This document shows positions 1 through 4,978 of a DNA stretch of 7,819 nt, piece by piece; the stretch's first letter is position 1, and each line of letters starts with the position of its first letter. The stretch spans positions 1 through 7,819 of the forward strand of contig JAGBYN010000026.1 in the NCBI GenBank assembly GCA_017628775.1. Direction: 5' to 3'. The notes under the pieces are model-generated. The model saw only the letters and a program-made list of their open reading frames with translations. It was not told the DNA's origin and made no database searches. The stretch comes from Bacteroidaceae bacterium (GTDB lineage: Bacteria > Bacteroidota > Bacteroidia > Bacteroidales > Bacteroidaceae). The position numbers were made by a program, and so were the translations under genes.

Positions 1-33
1 CCTGAATTCGTCAATGCGTCACCCAAATTATAA

Positions 34-258
34 CGGTTTGATGAGCCTTGGCGAATAATTTGGCTCCGCAGTGCATCAATAAATGTCTAGAATTAGAGAA
101 TTAGAGAATTTTGGCTCCGCAGTGTGTATCAATCAATAAATTCATCTTGATGAATAAAAAATTCTCAAATTCTCAAATTCTAGAAAAAAACAAGAAAACA
201 TTTGATTTTTAGTCTAGACGGTTTGATGAGCCTTAGCGAATAATTTGGCTCCGCAGTG
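34..258 (+). repeat. Internal ~40-nt modules of copy A (two full, one truncated)
   Basis: Two full modules lie at 34-73 and 219-258. Each reads CGGTTTGATGAGCC, then TTGGCGAATAA or TTAGCGAATAA, then TTTGGCTCCGCAGTG. A truncated one at 108-124 keeps only ATTTTGGCTCCGCAGTG. Every full module carries a GAGCC / GGCTC inverted repeat separated by ~13 nt, able to form a short stem. The modules are separated by unrelated AT-rich spacers of unequal length, so this is not a CRISPR array or a regular tandem repeat. Confidence 0.85.
87..183. repeat. Imperfect long inverted repeat inside copy A
   Basis: The 24-nt arm at 87-110 (starting CTAGAATTAGAGAATT) is complementary to the arm at 160-183 (ending CAAATTCTAG) at 22 of 24 positions. 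The loop holds the truncated module (108-124 overlaps the arm edge) and a second perfect small hairpin at 140-155 (ATTCATC TT GATGAAT). The right arm is built from 8-bp ATTCTCAA units. If transcribed, this would be a strong AU-rich stem. Confidence 0.8.
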
Positions 259-455
259 TATATTGATAGATAGAAAAATATTCGATTACTCTCATCAAAA
301 CGTCACAAATTCTATAAATAAAATAGGTTTGCGCCACCCAAAACCACCCAAAAAATTACCGTAACTGCCTAAAAAATCAGTAAGCCCATAATATAGCAAC
401 AAAAGTGATGAAGTCAGGAATAGAGTTTGATTGACGTGGAGCCGACAAAAGTTTG

Positions 456-481
456 AACGGCGCCTACAACCCGTTTTTTTT
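456..481 (+). terminator. Weak terminator-like hairpin with T8 tract
   Basis: A 5-bp stem, AACGG (456-460) with CCGTT (471-475), closes a 10-nt loop and runs into eight T residues (474-481). The stem is short, so this is either a poor terminator for a gene left of the window or only the 3' half of a longer hairpin whose left arm lies elsewhere. By analogy with the half-terminator that follows copy B, the second option is possible but unproven. Confidence 0.35.
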
Positions 482-520
482 ATGCTCTATAATCGTATGC
501 CTGTAAAAAAATGAGTAATT

Positions 521-552
521 TTTGGTGACCTAACAAAAATCTCGTAATTTTG
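521..552 (+). promoter_or_regulatory. Bacteroidota-type promoter for the etfBA-acd operon
   Basis: TTTG at 521-524 is followed after 20 nt by TAATTTTG at 545-552. This fits the Bacteroidota primary sigma consensus (-33 TTTG, 19-21 nt, -7 TAnnTTTG). Transcription would be expected to begin a few bases after 552, giving a leader of roughly 35 nt before the etfB ATG at 595. No Shine-Dalgarno is evident before that ATG, which is usual for this phylum. The match is direct; activity is inferred. Confidence 0.65.
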
Positions 553-594
553 GAAATGGAAATATTTTTTAACCGCTTACAAATATAGATTGAT

Positions 595-1464
595 ATGAGT
601 CTAAAAATTGTTGTGCTTGCCAAGCAAGTACCCGACACGCGAAATGTGGGCCCTGATGCCATGACGGCTGAAGGCACCATTAATCGTGCAGCTTTACCGG
701 CTATCTATAATCCAGAAGATTTAAATGCTCTTGAACAGGCCCTTCGATTGAAGGATAAATATCCTGGCACGACAGTGACCATCGTCACTATGGGACCTCC
801 ACGTGCTGCTGACGTGATTCGTGAATCCATGTATCGCGGTGCTGACGGGGGCTATCTCCTCACAGACCGTGCCTTTGCTGGCGCCGATACTTTGGCCACA
901 AGCTACGCCTTAGCAACAGCCATTAAGCATCTTGGTGAGGTGGACCTTATTATTGGTGGCCGACAAGCCATTGACGGCGATACGGCTCAGGTAGGTCCAC
1001 AAGTGGCAGAGAAGTTAGGCCTCAACCAAGTGACTTACGTTGAAGAGATTCTTGATGTTGAGGGTGATCTGCTTACCGCAAAACGCCATATTGATGGTGG
1101 TGTGGAAACCGTTACGGCCCCCATGCCCTTGGTGGTCACTGTTAATGGAAGCGCAGCCCCATGTCGCCCACGTAATGCCAAGTTGGTGATGAAGTACAAG
1201 CGTTGCCGTGTGCCTATGGAGCAAACGCCCGATATGCCTTATACAGAAGAGTATGGCAAAAAGCCGTACCTTACCCTTGGACAACTTTCGTGTGCCGATG
1301 TCAATGCCGACCTCTCTCAATGTGGGTTGGCTGGCTCGCCCACTAAGGTAAAGGCTATTGAAAATATTGTATTCAAGGCTAAAGAAAGTAAAGTGCTTAC
1401 CAGCTCAGACGAAGATATCAAGAGTTTGATGCACGAATTAATTGCTAACCACACCATTGGATAA
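595..1464 (+). CDS. etfB: Electron transfer flavoprotein beta subunit (EtfB/FixA family)
   Basis: The 289-residue protein is EtfB, which pairs with EtfA to form the soluble electron-transferring flavoprotein and contributes the nucleotide-binding domain that holds AMP or, in bifurcating types, a second FAD. It opens with the family start (KIVVLAKQVPDT). The motif RQAIDGDTAQVGP at residues 123-135 is the nucleotide-binding loop in its anaerobe-like form; mitochondrial-type EtfB has a different, D-D-containing loop here. The EtfB signature region lies at about residues 173-200 (V-x-x-P-x-P-x-V-V followed by PRNAK). Length is slightly above the ~250-265 typical of this subunit. The ATG at 595 is chosen because it aligns with the family N-terminus and follows the promoter at 521-552. 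It is first in the operon; etfA starts 8 nt after its stop. The family call is secure; the bifurcating assignment is inference. Confidence 0.95.
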   Translation: MSLKIVVLAKQVPDTRNVGPDAMTAEGTINRAALPAIYNPEDLNALEQALRLKDKYPGTTVTIVTMGPPRAADVIRESMYRGADGGYLLTDRAFAGADTLATSYALATAIKHLGEVDLIIGGRQAIDGDTAQVGPQVAEKLGLNQVTYVEEILDVEGDLLTAKRHIDGGVETVTAPMPLVVTVNGSAAPCRPRNAKLVMKYKRCRVPMEQTPDMPYTEEYGKKPYLTLGQLSCADVNADLSQCGLAGSPTKVKAIENIVFKAKESKVLTSSDEDIKSLMHELIANHTIG

Positions 1465-1472
1465 TTGAAATT

Positions 1473-2486
1473 ATGAACAACGTATATGTATATTGTGAAC
1501 TTGAAGGCACACAAGTGGCCGAAGTAAGTCAGGAATTACTTTCAAAAGGACGCAAACTCGCTGATACGCTGGGGGTGAAGCTTGAAGCCGTGGCTGTCGG
1601 TACCGATATTAAGGGCAAGGTGGAAGCGCAAATCATTCCTTACGGTGTGGATAAACTTCATGTTTTTGATGCACCCGGACTTTTCCCTTACACCACATTG
1701 CCGCATGCCTCAATTCTGATCAATTTGTTTAAGGCTGAGCAACCACAGATTTGCCTTATGGGGGCCACTGTTATTGGTCGCGACCTTGGTCCGCGTGTGT
1801 CGTCAGCCCTCCATTCGGGTTTGACAGCCGATTGTACGGCACTCGAAATTGGTAGCCATGAAGATAAGAAGGCCAGTAAGGTGTACGATCAATTGCTGTA
1901 TCAAATTCGCCCCGCTTTCGGAGGAAATATTGTGGCAACAATTATCAATCCCGAAAATCGCCCACAGATGGCTACGGTGCGCAGCGGTGTGATGAAGGCT
2001 GAAATTGTAGATGTCAATTATCCTGGCGAGGTGAGCTACCCTTCTGTTGATGCCTACACCTCGGCAGCTGATTTCCTCATTAAGGTTATTGATCGCCATG
2101 TTCAGACGCAGGACAGCAACCTTAAGGGTGCTCCCATTATTGTAGCGGGCGGTTATGGCGTAGGGTCAAAAGAAAACTTCGACCTCCTGTATGCTTTGGC
2201 CAAGGAGATTCATGCTGAGGTGGGTGCCAGTCGTGCCGCTATTGATGCGGGTTTCTGCGCTCATAATCTTCAAATTGGTCAGACGGGAGTTACCGTTCGT
2301 CCAAAGGTGTATATCGCCTGCGGTATCTCGGGTGCTATTCAGCATGTGGCTGGCATGAAGGAAAGTGGCATTATTATTTCCATCAATACCGACCCCAATG
2401 CGCCTATCAATCAAATCGCTGACTATGTCATCACAGGTAGTGTGGAAGAGGTGCTTCCTAAAATGATTAAGTATTACAAAAATTAG
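1473..2486 (+). CDS. etfA: Electron transfer flavoprotein alpha subunit (EtfA/FixB family)
   Basis: The 337-residue protein is EtfA, partner of the EtfB encoded immediately upstream. The N-terminal half is the Rossmann-like domain (about 1-200). The C-terminal half is the FAD domain, with GASR at 251-254, QIGQTG at 267-272, and the EtfA signature VYIACGISGAIQH at 279-291 followed by AGM and IIISIN (300-305). Two positions differ from what I remember as the common sequence: valine 273 where a lysine usually follows QTG, and serine 303 where the signature usually has alanine. Length is normal. The gene follows etfB after 8 nt and precedes the dehydrogenase by 14 nt, so the three are almost certainly co-transcribed and probably translationally linked. 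It would accept or donate electrons through FAD in the cytoplasm. Confidence 0.95.
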   Translation: MNNVYVYCELEGTQVAEVSQELLSKGRKLADTLGVKLEAVAVGTDIKGKVEAQIIPYGVDKLHVFDAPGLFPYTTLPHASILINLFKAEQPQICLMGATVIGRDLGPRVSSALHSGLTADCTALEIGSHEDKKASKVYDQLLYQIRPAFGGNIVATIINPENRPQMATVRSGVMKAEIVDVNYPGEVSYPSVDAYTSAADFLIKVIDRHVQTQDSNLKGAPIIVAGGYGVGSKENFDLLYALAKEIHAEVGASRAAIDAGFCAHNLQIGQTGVTVRPKVYIACGISGAIQHVAGMKESGIIISINTDPNAPINQIADYVITGSVEEVLPKMIKYYKN

Positions 2487-2500
2487 AGCCATTTATTGTT

Positions 2501-4210
2501 ATGAGTAATTATTATAGCGACATCAAAGAACTTCAGTTCGAACTCAACCATCCGCTCATGGAGCGCATCGTTGAACTCAAGGAACGCAACTTCCGCGATA
2601 AGGACACTTTTGACGAGGCGCCCATTGACTTTACAGATGCCATGGACTCTTATGACAAGGTCCTCGACATCGTGGGCGACATCACGGCAAACGTGATTAA
2701 GCCTAACTCCGAAGGTGTTGACGCCGAAGGACCTCATTGCGAAAATGGCCGTGTGCGCTACGCTTCTGGAACCTACGATAACCTCAATGCAATGGTCAGC
2801 GCAGGTATGAACGGAATGACAATGCCCCGCCGTTTCGGTGGACTCAACTTCCCCATCACACCCTATACGATGTGTGCTGAAATCGTAGCTGCTGCTGATG
2901 CCGGCTTCAGCAATATATGGAGCCTTCAGGACTGTATTGAAACACTCTATGAATTCGGAAACGAAGATCAACACAGCCGTTTCATCCCCCGCATTTGCCA
3001 GGGCGAAACCATGTCAATGGACCTTACCGAACCCGATGCTGGTTCCGACCTCCAGAGTGTGATGCTTAAGGCTACCTATGATGAAGCTGAAGGTTGCTGG
3101 CGTTTGAATGGTTGTAAGCGTTTCATTACCAATGGCGACGCGCAACTCCACCTCGTGCTTGCACGCTCAGAAGAAGGAACGACCGATGGACGTGGCCTCT
3201 CCATGTTTATCTACGATAAGAATGATGGTGGTGTTGACGTGCGCCGCATTGAAAACAAGTTGGGTATTCACGGTTCACCCACATGCGAGCTCGTTTATAA
3301 GAATGCCAAGGCAGAACTTTGTGGCGACCGCAAATTGGGGCTTATTAAGTATGTGATGGCACTCATGAACGGGGCGCGCCTTGGTATTGCGGCGCAGAGC
3401 GTGGGTCTTTCACAAGCTGCCTACAACGAGGCACTTGCCTATGCACGCGACCGTAGGCAGTTTGGCAAAGAAATTATCAACTTCCCTGCAGTGAGCGATA
3501 TGCTCTCGCTGATGAAGGCAAAACTTGATGCTGGTCGTGCACTGCTTTATCAAACCTCGCGCTACGTGGATATCTATAAGGCCCTTGAAGATATTGCACG
3601 CGAACGAAAACTTGAAGCAGAGGAACGACAGGAACTCAAGAAATTCTCAAAACTCGCCGACTCGCTCACGCCCCTTGCTAAGGGTATGAACTCTGAATAT
3701 TGTAATCAAAACGCTTATGACTGCATTCAGATTCATGGTGGTTCGGGTTTCATGATGGAATACTTCTGTCAGCAGATTTATCGCGATGCGCGCATCACCA
3801 GCATCTATGAAGGGACCACGCAGCTACAAGTTGTAGCAGCTATTCGCTACGTAACCAATGGTGCTTACCTCGCCCTTATGCGCGACTACGAAGCAGTGCC
3901 CGTAGCGCCTGAGTTTGCTTCACTCATTGAACGTGCAAAGGCTATGGCCAATCAGTTTGAAGCTGCCACAACTTACGTGAAGGATGCGGCTAATGCTGAG
4001 TTTCACGATTTCTGCGCACGCCACCTCTACGAAATGGCTGCCAGCATCATCATGCTCCATCTGCTCACACAAAACGCAACACGTTGTCCTGAAATGTTTG
4101 CCAAGAGCGCTCGCATCTACGCAAACTACGTTGAGGCAGAAGTGATGAAGCACTACACCTGGGTGATGAACTTTACACCCGAAACAATGGAAGATTACAA
4201 GCAGGCTTAG
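2501..4210 (+). CDS. Acyl-CoA dehydrogenase, long (~570-residue) subfamily
   Basis: The 569-residue flavoenzyme interconverts an acyl-CoA and its trans-2-enoyl-CoA, using the Etf encoded just upstream as electron partner. The order matches the family: an N-terminal helical domain, MDLTEPDAGSD at 173-183 (FAD and substrate contact), FITNG at 208-212, the central beta domain, then the C-terminal helical domain with ARDRRQFGK, IHGGSGFM (411-418) and RDARITSIYEGTTQLQ. Glu437 in IYEGTTQ is the expected catalytic base. It is ~180 residues longer than classic short-chain enzymes. A charged insertion at about 360-385 (EDIARERKLEAEER...) and an extra C-terminal helical region of ~120 residues place it with the DmdC/FadE5-like long dehydrogenases. 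The substrate cannot be deduced, so no symbol is given. It is the last gene of the operon and is followed 11 nt later by a strong terminator. Confidence 0.92.
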   Translation: MSNYYSDIKELQFELNHPLMERIVELKERNFRDKDTFDEAPIDFTDAMDSYDKVLDIVGDITANVIKPNSEGVDAEGPHCENGRVRYASGTYDNLNAMVSAGMNGMTMPRRFGGLNFPITPYTMCAEIVAAADAGFSNIWSLQDCIETLYEFGNEDQHSRFIPRICQGETMSMDLTEPDAGSDLQSVMLKATYDEAEGCWRLNGCKRFITNGDAQLHLVLARSEEGTTDGRGLSMFIYDKNDGGVDVRRIENKLGIHGSPTCELVYKNAKAELCGDRKLGLIKYVMALMNGARLGIAAQSVGLSQAAYNEALAYARDRRQFGKEIINFPAVSDMLSLMKAKLDAGRALLYQTSRYVDIYKALEDIARERKLEAEERQELKKFSKLADSLTPLAKGMNSEYCNQNAYDCIQIHGGSGFMMEYFCQQIYRDARITSIYEGTTQLQVVAAIRYVTNGAYLALMRDYEAVPVAPEFASLIERAKAMANQFEAATTYVKDAANAEFHDFCARHLYEMAASIIMLHLLTQNATRCPEMFAKSARIYANYVEAEVMKHYTWVMNFTPETMEDYKQA

Positions 4211-4221
4211 TGACATCAAAC

Positions 4222-4264
4222 AAAAACTGGTATTCCACCTATTTGGGGAATACCAGTTTTTTTG
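4222..4264 (+). terminator. Strong intrinsic terminator of the etfBA-acd operon
   Basis: A perfect 15-bp stem is formed by AAAAACTGGTATTCC (4222-4236) and GGAATACCAGTTTTT (4247-4261), with a 10-nt loop and a run of seven T residues (4257-4263). The A-run on the left arm means it may also act on transcripts from the opposite strand. The loop and right arm are duplicated at 4736-4777, on the far side of copy B. Confidence 0.92.
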
Positions 4265-4278
4265 TTTGCGAGTCATGC
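4237..4278 (+). repeat. 42-bp direct repeat flanking copy B, left copy
   Basis: Positions 4237-4278 match 4736-4777 at 40 of 42 bases (differences G/A at 4246 and G/C at 4270). The repeat starts exactly at the first loop base of the terminator hairpin and includes the loop, the right arm, the T-tract and 15 nt beyond. Three bases (4279-4281) separate it from copy B. Confidence 0.9.
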
Positions 4279-4315
4279 ACTTCCTGAATTCGTCAATGCG
4301 TCACCCAAATTATAA

Positions 4316-4572
4316 CGTTTTGATGAGCCTTGGCGAATAATTTGGCTCCGCAGTGCATCAATAAATGTCTAGAATTAGAGAATTAGAGACGGTTTGATGA
4401 GCCTTGGCGAATAATTTTGGCTCCGCAGTGTGTATCAATCAATAAATTCATCTTGATGAATAAAAAATTCTCAAATTCTCAAATTCTCAAATTCTAGAAA
4501 AAAACAAGAAAACATTTGATTTTTAGTCTAGACGGTTTGATGAGCCTTAGCGAATAATTAGGCTCCGCAGTG
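4316..4572 (+). repeat. Three ~40-nt modules inside copy B
   Basis: The modules lie at 4316-4355, 4390-4430 and 4533-4572. They share (C)GGTTTGATGAGCC, TTGGCGAATAA (TTAGCGAATAA in the third) and GGCTCCGCAGTG. Each has a GAGCC / GGCTC inverted pair. Start-to-start distances are 74 and 143 nt, so spacing is irregular. The third is preceded by the perfect palindrome GTCTAGAC (4526-4533). Confidence 0.88.
4369..4497. repeat. Inverted repeat with 8-bp ATTCTCAA tandem units in copy B
   Basis: The left arm at 4369-4389 (CTAGAATTAGAGAATTAGAGA) complements the right arm at 4466-4497 with a few mismatches. The right arm carries three full ATTCTCAA units (4467-4490) plus a partial one, against two full units in copy A. 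A perfect 7-bp hairpin, ATTCATC TT GATGAAT, lies between the arms at 4446-4461. Confidence 0.82.
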
Positions 4573-4735
4573 TATATTGATAGATAGAAAAATATTCGAT
4601 TACTCTCATCAAAACGTCACAAATTCTAGAAATAAAACATAGGTTTGAGTCACCCAAACTTACCCCGTTTAGAATATCTAACTTGATGATTTTCAATTTT
4701 CGCTATTTAATAGCACTAAAAGTGATGAAGTCAGG

Positions 4736-4777
4736 ACCTATTTGAGGAATACCAGTTTTTTTGTTTGCCAGTCATGC
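4736..4777 (+). repeat. 42-bp direct repeat flanking copy B, right copy (half terminator)
   Basis: This is a near-identical duplicate of 4237-4278, beginning at the last base of copy B. It carries the loop, right arm and T7 tract (4756-4762) of the operon terminator but no left arm next to it, so it cannot fold as a terminator alone. Confidence 0.9.
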
Positions 4778-4796
4778 TCTGTCGTCTGTCATTTTG
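4764..4796 (+). promoter_or_regulatory. clpB: Candidate clpB promoter (weak match)
   Basis: TTTG at 4764-4767 is followed after 21 nt by TCATTTTG (4789-4796), one mismatch from the Bacteroidota -7 element TAnnTTTG. If real, the leader of clpB would be about 180 nt long and the -33 box would lie inside the duplicated 42-bp repeat. Similar ATTTTG or GTTTTG strings recur at 4824-4829 and 4855-4860, so the true start site is uncertain. No CIRCE operator is visible. Confidence 0.25.
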
Positions 4797-4978
4797 TCCT
4801 GTTTTTTTTCCTTATGTTATGCCATTTTGTCATAAAAAGATAAAAAATGTTGCAGTTTTGCTGTGGCATGATTTAAGTAATAAGAAGGGTAAGGAGGAAC
4901 GCAAAGCATATTTCTTTTTCATTGTACGCGACTCCGAACACTATTTATATAATGATTAACTTATTAACAGATATAACT
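4778..4978 (+). other. clpB leader / intergenic region
   Basis: This ~200-nt stretch is T-rich and holds no convincing gene. AAGGAGG occurs at 4891-4897, but no ATG follows at a usable distance; the first in-frame start after it is a TTG at 4922, 24 nt on. The segment before the clpB ATG is AT-rich without a Shine-Dalgarno, like the other genes here. Confidence 0.5.

Larger units (their letters stand above)
1..419 (+). repeat. Structured non-coding repeat element, copy A (left end at or just before window start)
   Basis: This segment matches 4283-4736 almost base for base over its first ~330 nt, diverges from about 335 to 393, and matches again over the last ~25 nt (ending gatgaagtcagga). 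It contains no plausible ORF. The right end (406-419, TGATGAAGTCAGGA) is an imperfect inverted copy of the left end (CCTGAATTCGTCA from base 1), which suggests terminal inverted repeats as in a MITE. Compared with copy B it lacks 24 nt of the middle module (junction at 107/108) and has two rather than three full ATTCTCAA units. What lies to the left is outside the window, so the first base of the element (probably one T before base 1) is not visible. The repeat and its boundaries are seen directly; mobility is inferred. Confidence 0.9.
4282..4736 (+). repeat. Structured non-coding repeat element, copy B (complete)
   Basis: This is the complete 455-bp copy of the element seen at 1-419, in the same orientation, and has no plausible ORF. 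The ends are imperfect terminal inverted repeats: TCCTGAATTCGTCA (4282-4295) and TGATGAAGTCAGGA (4723-4736), complementary at 12 of 14 positions. Inside lies a perfect 13-bp inverted repeat, ACGTTTTGATGAG (4315-4327) with CTCATCAAAACGT (4605-4617), enclosing nearly the whole core. Further in are three ~40-nt modules, a long imperfect stem and a perfect small hairpin. The segment 4659-4710 differs from copy A. The element is flanked by a 42-bp direct repeat. The architecture suggests a non-autonomous mobile or structured-RNA repeat; I do not recognise a named family. Confidence 0.9.

Noticed and set aside
34..258. CRISPR-like array from the repeated ~40-nt modules
   Set aside because: There are only two or three units, the spacing is irregular (74 and 143 nt in copy B), the spacers are shared between the two copies, and no cas genes are present.
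480..680. Short minus-strand frame across the etfB start
   Set aside because: It is antisense to the promoter and the etfB N-terminus, with no protein-like features. Other minus-strand frames inside etfA, acd and clpB are likewise shadows.
3108..3356. 82-codon + frame inside the acyl-CoA dehydrogenase gene
   Set aside because: It lies in an alternative frame fully inside a well-supported gene covering the catalytic domain and shows no domain features.
4237..4777. 42-bp direct repeat as a phage-type attachment site pair
   Set aside because: The segment between the repeats is only the 455-bp non-coding element, with no integrase or tRNA gene nearby.
4891..4897. AAGGAGG as a ribosome binding site
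   Set aside because: No start codon lies at a suitable distance. The ClpB start is more than 80 nt downstream, and the other genes here do not use Shine-Dalgarno sites.
4765..4959. 64-codon frame in the clpB leader, starting TTG
   Set aside because: It has no recognisable domain and a low-complexity, T-rich composition. It starts inside the duplicated terminator fragment and overlaps the clpB frame.
4922..4978. Extended N-terminus of ClpB from TTG 4922 or ATG 4952
   Set aside because: The extra 19 or 9 residues have no family counterpart. Starting at 4979 gives motif positions equal to those of E. coli ClpB.
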